A stretch of 64,000 nucleotides of DNA from Dendrophyllia cribrosa (lineage: Eukaryota; Cnidaria; Anthozoa; Scleractinia; Dendrophylliidae): NCBI GenBank assembly GCA_024195265.1, contig JAJLRJ010000006.1, positions 20,713,877-20,777,876 of the forward strand. The letters are read 5' to 3'. The notes below the pieces were generated by a model. The model was not told where the DNA came from. It was given only the letters and a program-made list of their open reading frames with translations, and did not search any database. Shown here piece after piece: positions 10,636-22,285 of this stretch; within the stretch, counting starts at the first letter, position 1, and the number at the start of each line of letters is the position of its first letter. A program made the translations under genes and the position numbers.

Positions 10636-11770
10636 CTTGGAAGTGCGAGGGGTGATCCACGATTAGATTGGTAGCTGTGTCTGGGAGCTCTTCCTTAGTG
10701 ATTGCGTTCTGGACAACGGAAATGACCTTGTTGTGATTTCCGATTGTAAGATCATGATCCACCCGCTGATAGAATTTGTTGTCAGAGAGTTAACGTTCAG
10801 CCTCTTGAATATAAAGAGAACGCTCCCAAACCACAACAGCACCACCCTTGTCGGCTGATTTAATAACGATCTCGGTTCGTTGTTTTAAAGAGACGAGGGC
10901 GGTCAGTTCATCACGTGATAACTTCATTGCTGTGTTGCGCTGCTTGAAATTGACCTTATTGACTTTTTTGCGACATTTAGTGATATAGTAGTCCAAAGCA
11001 GCACATTGTCCCGGTGGTGGGGTCCATGTTGAAGATGTAGGTTTTAGAGTTTTGAAAATGTCGTCAGTCTGGTCAGATTGTTGGGTCTGATCGACACTGG
11101 TGGCATGTTCCTGACTAAAGTGAGTTTTCAAGCGAAGACGGTGATAAAATCTCTTGCAATCTGTTTTTGTTGTATATTCATCACTATAGGGTCGCATTGG
11201 CACGAAAGCGAGATCCTTGCTGAGAATGGATCTCTCACTCTCGTGAAGATGGAGGTTTTCCGGAATCGTTTCTACGATTTTGTTCTTATGGCCGTCAAAG
11301 ATGTTACTGACGGGCATTGTCGAGTTTGCTAGTTTGCAAAGTTTGTTTTCTTTAGTAATGGAAAGAAACTTGAATAATTCAGAGTTAAGTTCGTGTACAG
11401 TTTTACCAATTTCGCGGTAAGTGTCATTGTCGCAAACAGTTTTTAAGTCATTGCGAATGTTTCTAATCTCCGGCGTGAGAGTCTGACACCGTTGCTGCAT
11501 GGTCCTAACGAATGTTACCATGAGCCTACGAGAAGCAACGTTAAGAATGTGAGACACTTGCCTTTTGTAGTTGGTAGATTTATTTTGTCTGAGGTCCGAC
11601 GCGTGGAAGTTTAAAAGAAATCCATTCGGGGTCAATCTTAGTCGGAGGCAACTGCTAATGAAACCAACATGTAATGAGTAACGCGTCTTCGCAAACGGTT
11701 TGTCTGCTAGCCATAAACACTGTTTCCGTAGGTCGTCGGAAAAGTTTACAACAGGGTCATATCGGTTGTC
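10636..11770 (-). pseudogene. PLE N-terminal part, inverted
   Basis: Minus-strand frame from about 11,770 to 10,790 (longest open part 11,635-10,790, 281 residues from the first Met), with a frameshift near 10,793 and a further piece to about 10,640. It shows the PLE N-terminal region and pre-RT motifs: SKDLAFVPMRP, RTEIVIKSADKGGAVVVWER and DTATNLIVDHPSHFQ. It stands head to head with the plus-strand RT copy that begins near 11,771; inverted, 5'-partial copies are common in PLEs. The LINE splits it from 5,010-5,087. Confidence 0.8.
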
Positions 11771-13620
11771 CAGAACGCAATCACTAAGAATTCTTCTTCA
11801 CTAAGGGAGAGCACCTAGGCACAGCTACCAATCTAATCGTGGATATCCCTCGCACTTCCAAGTTCTACCTTCTCCCAAAAATCCACTAGCCAGGGAACCC
11901 CGGGAGGCCCATTGTATCCGCTTGTAACTGTCCCACTGAGCTCTTAGCTACTTATCTCGACAAGATCACTTCTCCTTTTGTTCATGGTTTACCTAGCTAC
12001 GTCAAGGGCACTAATCATATGCTAGACATTGCACAATCCTTTCGCTATTCCAGCTCCAATTCTAATGGCTTTGTTTTCACAATGGACATCAAGTCACTGT
12101 ATACAGTGATACCCAACAACGATGACCTTAAAGCGTTACATCATTTTTTAAACAAGCGGTCGGTGCTAGAACCACCTGCACAGACCTTAGTACGTCTTGC
12201 TGAATTGGTCCTCACACTTAACAGCTTCACCTTCAACGGCAGTTACTACCAACAAACGCGTGGTGTCGCTAAGGGAAGCAAATTTGGTCCTAACTACGCC
12301 TGTCTGTTCGTCGGTCACATCGAGGAACAAATTTTCTTACAATATCCAGGAACCTGACCTCTACAAGCGATACATCGACGACATAGTGGGAACAGCTTCC
12401 TGTAGAGAAAGCGAACTTGACAACTTTGTCAATTTTGTCAACAACTTCCACCCGAGCCTTAAGTTCACTTGGTCCATCTCTGACGACCAACGGCCTTTTC
12501 TAGACCTCTTCCTGAAACCAACTGCTCAAGGATTAGCAACGTCCATACACTATAAAGAAACCGACTCTCACTCGTATCTCACATACTTATCTTCACATCC
12601 GGTCCGTTGTAAAGACTCCATTCCATACAGCCAATTTCTCCGCCTTAAATGGATATGCAGTGATGAGAACGATTTCATCAGCAAAAGCAAGGAAATGGCA
12701 TCTTTCTTCCTGCACCGCAACTGTCCCCCAACAGTCGTAGATCGAACCCTCCAACGCGTCAGCACCATCTCTCGAGAAGCAGCAATGCGACCATCTGACG
12801 ATGCAAGCACCAACAAAGAAGTCAACCCCTGACACTTACTTATAATCCTACCAACAGCTCTGTCAAGAACATCCTTACGAAAAACTTTGAAATCCTCAAA
12901 TCTGATCCTGAGACCATGAAAATCTTTCGTAGCTTGCCAGTCCTCGGTGCGTACCGCCGCGACTCCAATTTGAAAGACTCCTTGGTCCACAGCAATCTTC
13001 AGTCCAACTTCAATACGGGGGTTGACTCTAATGGAACCTTTCCTTGTCGCCGTCCACGTTGCAAGACTTGCGCCTACACCAATTCAGCGGCCATGATCAA
13101 CACTCCTGGTGGACCGCTGTCAATTCGAGAGAAGTTCACATGTACGACCAGTAACCTCGTCTACATCATTACCTGTCGTACATGTACTCTGTGTTACATC
13201 GGCGAAACTGGACGTAGGCTCGGCGAAAGATTCTGCGAACATCTAAGATCGGTAAGAAAGAAAGCGGACCTGCCCGTCGCTAAACACTTCTCCTTTCCCT
13301 GACACACAACAGATGAGATGATGGTGTCCGTGGTTAGAACAGGTTTCAAAAGTACCACGGAGAGACGCAGCGCGGAGGGTCGACTAATTTTCAAATTCCA
13401 AACCCTTCAACCACGCGGCATGAACATTGACTTCAGTTTTATTTAGACTTCATCCGCGCGCGCTACAGTGTTGCGGCATGGCGCCATTTGTGCCATTTAA
13501 ACAGCTGACGCGCGTTTTCAGTTAACAGCTATTTACTGAAGAAGGGACAGAAGTCCCGAAACGTCTGAACTTTCAGTTTCAAAAGCGCTTTAATAACATT
13601 TTTTAAACATATTCATTTGG
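11771..13620 (+). pseudogene. Penelope-like element, RT and GIY-YIG part
   Basis: PLE body in pieces. The frame from about 11,820 has a TAG at the Lys position of the KIHKPGNPG motif, then runs PGNPGRPIVSACNC, TMDIKSLYTVIPN (RT motif A) and TRGVAKGSKFGPNYA to a stop at 12,355. After a frameshift it continues with YKRYIDDIVG (catalytic YIDD) to 12,832, then after a second frameshift with the GIY-YIG endonuclease (12,916-13,302; a TGA interrupts it at FSFP). From 12,481 on it is a near-identical copy of window bases 1-1,135. At least four lesions; inactive. Confidence 0.85.
13531..13570 (+). ncRNA. candidate hammerhead ribozyme, second PLE copy
   Basis: Same layout as 1,051-1,090: CTGAAGA, GGGAC/GTCCC stem, GAAAC, GTC. 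The base change relative to the first copy lies in stem I (TTTA instead of TTCA) and turns a C-G pair into a U-G wobble, leaving pairing with TGAA possible. Confidence 0.45.
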
Positions 13621-13621
13621 A

Positions 13622-14211
13622 GTTAGTTAATGTTTGTGAGATGGAGAAATAAATTGTTTATTGCTCATAACGCTTTGAGTTGTTTGTTGGCTCCAAAGGT
13701 TCAATTTTGATTCAGAAACATTACGCAGCCGCTTCGTGAATATTTCGGTTATCTTCGGTAGTAGTCGTCTCACTTCGTATATACTCATTTCATAAATGAA
13801 TACTGATGACACCGTTCCGCCAAGATAGTAAAATGTCGGGTCATGGCTCGTGTACGACGACTGTATTGTGATGTATTGTGTTAGTTAGTTTTAGGTTGTA
13901 TTTTATTGTATTAGGTTGTATTGTATTAGGTTTTATGACGTCAGTCAGTTCGTCGTACATGAGCCATGACCCAAAATTTCCCTTGGCTTATTTCCACGTT
14001 ATATCGCCAAATGCTTAAATATACAACTCAGTTGGATAAAACGATTCTATAGAGCAAAACAAAAGAAATTGTTTGGAGATAAATTGTAGGATTGCAAGGA
14101 TTGAAGAGGATTACAGTTTAGTTTGAAATCAACGTTTCCTTTCTTTATTTGAGAAGACAGAGTCAATCGTGGCCTTTGTCTCAAACCAAAATGCATCCGT
14201 TATAACCGCTC
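13622..14211 (+). repeat. ~480-bp repeat unit, second block
   Basis: Equivalent to 1,795-2,370, with MITE-A inside. The unit ends abruptly at about 14,211, where Harbinger transposase sequence begins. Confidence 0.75.
13835..13972. mobile_element. MITE-A copy 2
   Basis: Same termini and AAAAT flanks as copy 1, with small indels in the TTGTATT-rich interior. Confidence 0.75.
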
Positions 14212-15055
14212 TCATCTCTGGTGTTAGTACTGGTACCTCAGCTTCGCGAAAAGGAGGCATCAACTGGGGGCGAAGAGGGTACGCGGGATCTCCATATAAG
14301 CATAGAGGGTCCCCTCTGGGCGTGTATGCCTCTCTTTGTAGTATGTTTAAAAGACCAGAATCTTTTAACATACCTGCATCGTGACGACGCCCTTCTACAG
14401 GGCCGTACAAGTTAGCTATAAGTCCATTTGGAATTGCTACAGACTGAAATTTTAGCGAATGCACACGCTTATGTCCGTTATAAAGTATCCGTTGGTTTTC
14501 ACCTGGCCTTGAAATCTGACGAACCGTCCCATCTATGAATCCAAAACAGTTAGTTAGCGGGCTGCCTTTCCTTGTTATGGCCCGAGCATAACACTCTAGA
14601 TTAGCTGGCGATAGAAACGGCTGGTTCCAAGAAGTCAAGCGATGGCCGTGATTGTCATAGATCCAGTCAAGCACTGTATTTGTTATCATACAGAGTTCGG
14701 GCACAGGTCTGGCGAAACGATGGATAAGATCGTGATAACGGCAAGGGTAAGACAGCCTTCGCAACAGTAAACACAAAGCCTCTTCTCCGGGACAAATTGT
14801 GCCTTGAGAACATTTAAAAATATCTGGAACTTGGAGAGCGGCTGCTAGCCTAGGAATGTCTTCTTTATCTACCCTAAAATCTGCTTTACATTCGCTGTTT
14901 TCTAAGTCATCTAATTGAAATGAGTCGTACTCCCAGTAAGGAAAACATAAATTAACTGACTCGTACTCTTCGTAAAGGATAAGAAACACTTTATCACTGA
15001 TGTGGCCAGCAGCATAGGAGCAAATTAACGCATCTCGAACATCCTGGAACGACAT
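14129..15055 (-). pseudogene. PIF/Harbinger transposase (HARBI1-like nuclease), 3' end replaced by repeat
   Basis: 308-residue frame, start ATG at 15,055. It resembles the DDE_Tnp_4 nuclease of PIF/Harbinger elements: an N-terminal helical part (CPGEEALCLLLRRLSYP), then NCFGFIDGTVRQISRPG with the first catalytic Asp, LIANLYGPVEGRRHDAGML, and LYGDPAYPLRPQLMPPF with the second Asp. The last ~28 residues (14,211 down to 14,129) are translated ~480-bp repeat, so the true C-terminus with the catalytic Glu is lost. No Myb/MADF partner gene is adjacent. The two Harbinger-type MITEs nearby could have used such an enzyme, but the link is untested. Confidence 0.8.
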
Positions 15056-15250
15056 TTCTAACCTTTCCGTTCGAAAACGTTTTCTAACAGTTCATAAAAG
15101 TAATTTGTTTGTTTAGCAAATTTGCTGTTAGCGGCACCAAGCGCACCGTTCCCGCCAAAAGTGTTCGTAGTAGACCCAGTCCCCAAGCATGCTCTCAAAG
15201 ACACGTCCAACCGCAGCTCTTTAACCGCAGTCTTCTATCTTAAATTCTCT
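15056..15250. other. Harbinger 5' flank
   Basis: About 190 bp of non-repetitive sequence upstream of the transposase start, ending where the duplicated repeat unit resumes at about 15,251. Probably residual element sequence; no inverted terminus is visible. Confidence 0.4.
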
Positions 15251-15258
15251 AGTAAAAT

Positions 15259-15396
15259 GTCGGGTCATGGCTCGTGTACGACGACTGTATTGTGATGTAT
15301 TGTGTTAGTTAGTTTTAGGTTGTATTTTATTGTATTAGGTTGTATTGTATTAGGTTTTATGACGTCAGTCAGTTCGTCGTACATGAGCCATGACCC
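15259..15396. mobile_element. MITE-A copy 3
   Basis: Same termini and AAAAT flanks as copies 1 and 2. It belongs to a repeat segment that duplicates 13,820-14,211 on the other side of the Harbinger fragment. Confidence 0.75.
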
Positions 15397-16478
15397 AAAA
15401 TTTCCCTTGGCTTATTTCCACGTTATATCGCCAAATGCTTAAATATACAACTTAGTTGGATAAAACGATTCTATAGAGCAAAACAAAAGAAATTGTTTGG
15501 AGATAAATTGTAGGATTGCAAGGATTGAAGAGGATTACAGTTTAGTTTGAAATCAACGTTTCCTTTCTTTATTTGAGAAGACAGAGTCAATCGTGGCCTT
15601 TGTCTCAAACCAAAATGCATCCGTTATAAGCGCTCCGTCTATTTTGAGCTTCTTTGGTTAGTTGCATTTGCGTAGTTAATGTTTGTGAGATGGAGAAATA
15701 AATTGTTTATTAGTCATAACTTTTGAGTCATTTGTTTGCGCCTAAGGTGCAATTATTGATGCGGAAACATTACGCACCCGCTTCGTGAATATTTCGGGTA
15801 ACTTCGGTATCAGTCGTCGCACTTCGTATATACTATTTCATAAATGAATACTGATGAAACTGTTCCACCAAAATAGTAAAACTTCCCTTCGCCTATTTTC
15901 ACGTTATGTCGCCAAATGCCACAAAATATACAACAAAGATGGATTAAAAGATTCTATAGAGCAAAACAGAAGGAATTGTTTGGAGATAAAGTGCAGGATT
16001 GCAAGGATTGAAGTGGATTACAGTTTAGTTTGAAATGAACGTTGCCTTTCTTTGTTTGAGAAGCAGTGTCACTCGTGGCCTTTATCTCAAACCAAACTGC
16101 GTGCGTTATAACCGCTCCGTATATTTTAAGCTTCTTCACTTACTTGCATTTGCTTAGTTTATGTTTGTGAGATTGAGAAATAAATTGTTTATTGGTCATA
16201 GCTTTTGAGTCATTTGTTTGCTCCTAAGGTTCAATTATTGATGCAGAAACATTACGAACCCTCTTCGTGAATATTTCGGTTATCTTCGGTATCAGTCGTC
16301 GCGCTGCGTATATACTCATTTCATAAATGAATACTGATGCACTGTTCCACCAAAATAGTAAAATTTCCCTTCGCTTAGTTCCACGTTATATCGCCAAATG
16401 CCACAAAATATACAACTAAGTTAGATCAAAAGATTCTATATAGCAAAATAAAAGGAATTGTTTGGAGATAAAGTGCAG
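15397..16478 (+). repeat. ~480-bp repeat units, second block continued
   Basis: Corresponds to 2,141-3,233 with few changes; unit starts near 15,678 and 16,160. Interrupted at 16,479 by the Harbinger-type MITE at the same site as in the first block. Confidence 0.75.
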
Positions 16479-17398
16479 GGGCCGTATTCACGAAAGCATC
16501 CTAAGTCCAAAGAGCCTCCTAAGATATAACTTAGGAGATAACTGGTATTCACGAAGACCTCCTAGTTTAGGAGTTGTCTTATTTCTTTCTCATAAACTTA
16601 GGACCTCCTAAATTTTTAAGACATGTTTTAACTGGTATTCACGAAGATCTCCTAACTTAAGATATGTCTTAATTTTTCTCCTAAACTTAGGAGGTCAAAA
16701 TTGACCTCCTAACTTATTAAAACATACCTTGATGGGGGCTCAATTCGATTGTTGACGAGTTTTTCGTCGCTTTCCAGCGTGATTATCGTGTATCAATAGT
16801 TACCGATTCGATAAACATTTTAAAGCATTATATTGCTTTTCTAAGAAAAATTAAATATTTTCTAGTAATGTCAAACAACACGGTTAGTTACATATAGGCC
16901 TTTGTGTCATTAACGGGTTCCACATTTCTTTCTCATTGCAGAGTTATATTTCCGTTTTTCGTTAAAACAAGCCCTTGTACAAGAAATATCGAAATAGACC
17001 CTATTAAAATGATGATGGATTTGTTTGTTGCTTTCGCTACTGACCATGAATGAAGATATTATCAGTTTTGCTATCTTAAATTCGAGATACATGAACTAAA
17101 GGTTATTGTAGTGTCATTGTAACAACAATTTACACACAAAATATTCATTCATGTAATTTTCATAACTTATTATTCATAAGAGTGCGCTATATAAACTATC
17201 TCTGATTGGTTTACTTTTACTAATCGATAACTGTCTGCGACCATTAAACTAAGGAGACTGCTAAGTTACGCTTACCGTAAGATGGTCATAAGATATCGTT
17301 CGTGAATAGCACTTAGGACATATCTTAGGAAGCTCCTAAATTTTCCCTTAAGTTATATCTTAAGATATATCTTAGGTAGGATTTCGTGAATACGGCCC
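16479..17398. mobile_element. Harbinger-type MITE copy 2
   Basis: 920 bp, near-identical to copy 1, in the same context with CAG at both ends (16,476-16,478; 17,399-17,401). It shares the insertion site with copy 1, so it was duplicated with the block rather than inserted independently. Confidence 0.8.
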
Positions 17399-17659
17399 CA
17401 GGATTGCAAGGATTGAAGTGGATTACAGTTTAGTTTAAAATCAACGTCGCATGTCTTTGTTCTCAGGTATATTAAGAGTGGATGCCTGTATCGACCGAGA
17501 ATGGCCGATCAGCGATGATTTTATCAAAATCCTCATATTTCGTCAAAAGATACCCTTGGGTGAACTCTTTTCAAATATCATATTAAAAAGTTCCAGCGTT
17601 TCTTTGAGTTTGCGAAATTCACGGAAGTTTGAAAAAGGGGTAAAAGTGCAGTCAAAGTG

Positions 17660-20600
17660 CTCACTTTTCCGCACACCAAATCTCAAAATCGTCGTACTGT
17701 CCTCAAACCATCGCCAAATCTGAAAAACAGTGCGATTTCTATGAAAAGTGCACAAAACGCACGTTTGGGGCCGTGCGGAGCAAGTTTTGGCAAAATCTCA
17801 CTTTTCCGCACACCAGATCTCAAAATCGTCGTACTCGACTGAAATCATCGCCAAATCTGAAAAACAGTGCGATTTCTATGAAAAGTGCACAAAGCGCACG
17901 TTTGGGGCCGTGCGGAGCGAAGTTTTGGCAAAATCTCACTTTTCCGCACACCAGTTCTCAAAATCGTCGTACTGGCCTCAAATCATCGCCAAATCTGAAA
18001 AACAGTGCGATTTCTATGAAAAGTGCACAAAACGCACGTTTGGGGCCGTGCGGAGCAAGTTTTGGCAAAATCTCTCTTTTCCGCACACCAGATCTCAAAA
18101 TCGTCGTACTGACCTCATATCATCGCCAAATCTGAAAAACAGTGCGATTTCTATGAAAAGTGCACAAAACGCACGTTTGGGGCCGTGCGGAGCAAGTTTT
18201 GGCAAAGTCTCACTTTTCAGCACACCAGATCTCAAAATCGTCGTACTGGCCTCAAATCATCGCCAAATCTGAAAAACAGTGCGATTTCTATGAAAAGTGC
18301 ACAAAACGCACGTTTGGGGCCGTGCGGAGCAAGTTTTGGCAAAATCTCACTTTTCCGCACACCAGATCTCAAAATCGTCGTACTGACCTCAAATCATCGC
18401 CAAATCTGAAAAACAGTGCGATTTCTATGAAAAGTGCACAAAACGCACGTTTGGGGCCGTGCGGAGCAAGTTTTGGCAAAAGTCTCACTTTTCCGCACAC
18501 CAGATCTCAAAATCGTCGTACTGGCCTCAAATCATCGCCAAATCTGAAAAACAGTGCGATTTCTATGAAAAGTGCACAAAACGCACGTTTGGGGCCGTGC
18601 GGAGCAAGTTTTGGCAAAATCTCACTTTTCCGCACACCAGATCTCAAAATCGTCGTACTGGCCTCAAATCATCGCCAAATCTGAAAAACAGTGCGATTTC
18701 TATGAAAAGTGCACAAAACGCACGTTTGGGGCCGTGCGGAGCAAGTTTTGGCAAAATCTCACTTTTCCGCACACCAGATCTCAAAATCGTCGTACTGACC
18801 TCAAATCATCGCCAAATCTGAAAAACAGTGCGATTTCTATGAAAAGTGCACAAAACGCACGTTTGGGGCCGTGCGGAGCAAGTTTTGGCAAAATCTCACT
18901 TTTCCGCACACCAGATCTCAAAATCGTCGTACTGGCCTCAAATCATCGCCAAATCTGAAAAACAGTGCGATTTCTATGAAAAGTGCACAAAACGCACGTT
19001 TGGGGCCGTGCGGAGCAAGTTTTGGCAAAATCTCACTTTTCCGCACACCAGATCTCAAAATCGTCGTACTGGCCTCAAATCATCGCCAAATCTGAAAAAC
19101 AGTGCGATTTCTATGAAAAGTGCACAAAACGCACGTTTGGGGCCGTGCGGAGCAAGTTTTGGCAAAATCTCACTTTTCCGCACACCAGATCTCAAAATCG
19201 TCGTACTGGCCTCAAATCATCGCCAAATCTGAAAAACAGTGCGATTTCTATGAAAAGTGCACAAAACGCACGTTTGGGCCGTGCGGAGCAAGTTTTGGCA
19301 AAATCTCACTTTTCCGCACACCAGATCTCAAAATCGTCGTACTGGCCTCAAATCATCGCCAAATCTGAAAAACAGTGCGATTTCTATGAAAAGTGCACAA
19401 AACGCACGTTTGGGGCCGTGCGGAGCAAGTTTTGGCAAAATCTCACTTTTCCGCACACCAGATCTCAAAATCGTCGTACTGGCCTCAAATCATCGCCAAA
19501 TCTGAAAAACAGTGCGATTTCTATGAAAAGTGCACAAAACGCACGTTTGGGGCCGTGCGGAGCAAGTTTTGGCAAAATCTCACTTTTCCGCACACCAGAT
19601 CTCAAAATCGTCGTACTGGCCTCAAATCATCGCCAAATCTGAAAAACAGTGCGATTTCTATGAAAAGTGCACAAAACGCACGTTTGGGGCCGTGCGGAGC
19701 AAGTTTTGGCAAAATCTCACTTTTCCGCACACCAGATCTCAAAATCGTCGTACTGGCCTCAAATCATCGCCAAATCTGAAAAACAGTGCGATTTCTATGA
19801 AAAGTGCACAAAACGCACGTTTGGGGCCGTGCGGAGCAAGTTTTGGCAAAATCTCACTTTTCCGCACACCAGATCTCAAAATCGTCGTACTGGCCTCAAA
19901 TCATCGCCAAATCTGAAAAACAGTGCGATTTCTATGAAAAGTGCACAAAACGCACGTTTGGGGCCGTGCGGAGCAAGTTTTGGCAAAATCTCACTTTTCC
20001 GCACACCAGATCTCAAAATCGTCGTACTGGCCTCAAATCATCGCCAAATCTGAAGAAACAGTGCGATTTCTATGAAAAGTGCACAAAACGCACGTTTGGG
20101 GCCGTGCGGAGCAAGTTTTGGCAAAATCTCACTTTTCCGCACACCAGATCTCAAAATCGTCGTACTGGCCTCAAATCATCGCCAAATCTGAAAAACAGTG
20201 CGATTTCTATGAAAAGTGCACAAAACGCACGTTTGGGGCCGTGCGGAGCAAGTTTTGGCAAAATCTCACTTTTCCGCACACCAGATCTCAAAATCGTCGT
20301 ACTGGCCTCAAATCATCGCCAAATCTGAAAAACAGTGCGATTTCTATGAAAAGTGCACAAAACGCACGTTTGGGGCCGTGCGGAGCAAGTTTTGGCAAAA
20401 TCTCACTTTTCCGCACACCAGATCTCAAAATCGTCGTACTGGCCTCAAATCATCGCCAAATCTGAAAAACAGTGCGATTTCTATGAAAAGTGCACAAAAC
20501 GCACGTTTGGGGCCGTGCGGAGCAAGTTTTGGCAAAATCTCACTTTTCCGCACACCAGATCTCAAAATCGTCGTACTGGCCTCAAATCATCGCCAAATCT

Positions 20601-21797
20601 GAAAAACAGTGCGATTTCTATGAAAAGTGCACAAAACGCACGTTTGGGGCCGTGCGGAGCAAGTTTTGGCAAAATCTCACTTTTCCGCACACCAGATCTC
20701 AAAATCGTCGTACTGGCCTCAAATCATCGCCAAATCTGAAAAACAGTGCGATTTCTATGAAAAGTGCACAAAACGCACGTTTGGGGCCGTGCGGAGCAAG
20801 TTTTGGCAAAATCTCACTTTTCCGCACACCAGATCTCAAAATCGTCGTACTGGCCTCAAATCATCGCCAAATCTGAAAAACAGTGCGATTTCTATGAAAA
20901 GTGCACAAAACGCACGTTTGGGGCCGTGCGGAGCAAGTTTTGGCAAAATCTCACTTTTCCGCACACCAGATCTCAAAATCGTCGTACTGGCCTCAAATCA
21001 TCGCCAAATCTGAAAAACAGTGCGATTTCTATGAAAAGTGCACAAAACGCACGTTTGGGGCCGTGCGGAGCAAGTTTTGGCAAAATCTCACTTTTCCGCA
21101 CACCAGATCTCAAAATCGTCGTACTGGCCTCAAATCATCGCCAAATCTGAAAAACAGTGCGATTTCTATGAAAAGTGCACAAAACGCACGTTTGGGGCCG
21201 TGCGGAGCAAGTTTTGGCAAAATCTCACTTTTCCGCACACCAGATCTCAAAATCGTCGTACTGGCCTCAAATCATCGCCAAATCTGAAAAACAGTGCGAT
21301 TTCTATGAAAAGTGCACAAAACGCACGTTTGGGGCCGTGCGGAGCAAGTTTTGGCAAAATCTCACTTTTCCGCACACCAGATCTCAAAATCGTCGTACTG
21401 GCCTCAAATCATCGCCAAATCTGAAAAACAGTGCGATTTCTATGAAAAGTGCACAAAACGCACGTTTGGGGCCGTGCGGAGCAAGTTTTGGCAAAATCTC
21501 ACTTTTCCGCACACCAGATCTCAAAATCGTCGTACTGGCCTCAAATCATCGCCAAATCTGAAAAACAGTGCGATTTCTATGAAAAGTGCACAAAACGCAC
21601 GTTTGGGGCCGTGCGGAGCAAGTTTTGGCAAAATCTCACTTTTCCGCACACCAGATCTCAAAATCGTCGTACTGGCCTCAAATCATCGCCAAATCTGAAA
21701 AACAGTGCGATTTCTATGAAAAGTGCACAAAACGCACGTTTGGGCCAGTGCGGAGCAAGTTTTGGCAAAATCTCACTTTTCCGCACAGCAGATCTCA
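17660..21797. repeat. 137-bp minisatellite, long array (~30 units)
   Basis: About 30 units of 137 bp. Units from about 18,850 to 21,700 are almost identical; divergence is concentrated at the left edge and in the last unit. Rare indel variants near 17,919, 19,277 and 20,056 mark single units. No coding role is supported; the same sequence reads open in more than one frame. Confidence 0.95.
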
Positions 21798-22280
21798 ATC
21801 AGATCTTCCTGTGCATCATGGTTCTCAAAGGGCGTTGGAATTGTTGTTAGCATTATTAAAATTAAACAAACAATTTCCAATTGCCTTCGTAGCGACAATT
21901 CTCTAGGCATGCCTGTCAGACTGAAAACGTTTCTCTGTATAAACAGTATTGTCAATTGAAACTGAGAGTTCTTTGAGTATATATATATGTATATATTTTT
22001 TCGTTTTAAGTTTCATCAAAGGCTTCAAAGAACTGAAGAAATAATAACAGCAATATTTTGATAAAAAAAACACCGAAAGAGAAGTCCATGGGGCTCCTGC
22101 TAAGTCCCTGAACACTCCGATCTACTCTTTCTGTTTAATCCGAAACATAAAACCTACCCCGCCTACATAAACACATAGGAATAATCAGAAGTAATGACTT
22201 TTTCAACAATTGTTTCTTTTGTGAGCACACACAAAGAAACGGCTTCACTGGATTCCCGATTTTGATAACTTTATTTTATT
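21798..22280. other. unassigned AT-rich spacer
   Basis: Sequence between the minisatellite and element 1, with a TATATA run near 21,980-22,000. I see no gene, repeat or RNA here; it may be host DNA into which element 1 inserted. Confidence 0.4.
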
Positions 22281-22285
22281 AAAGT
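22281..22285. repeat. element 1 target duplication, left
   Basis: AAAGT directly before the left TIR, repeated directly after the right TIR at 39,772-39,776. Polinton/Maverick integration duplicates 5-6 bp. Confidence 0.75.

Noticed and set aside
17660..21797. CRISPR-like array
   Set aside because: Whole 137-bp units repeat with no unique spacers and no cas genes; this is a minisatellite in eukaryotic DNA.
17748..21906. Series of ~128-residue open frames through the minisatellite
   Set aside because: The 137-bp unit lacks stops in several frames, so identical frames repeat mechanically; no start context, no family, and several frames are equally open.
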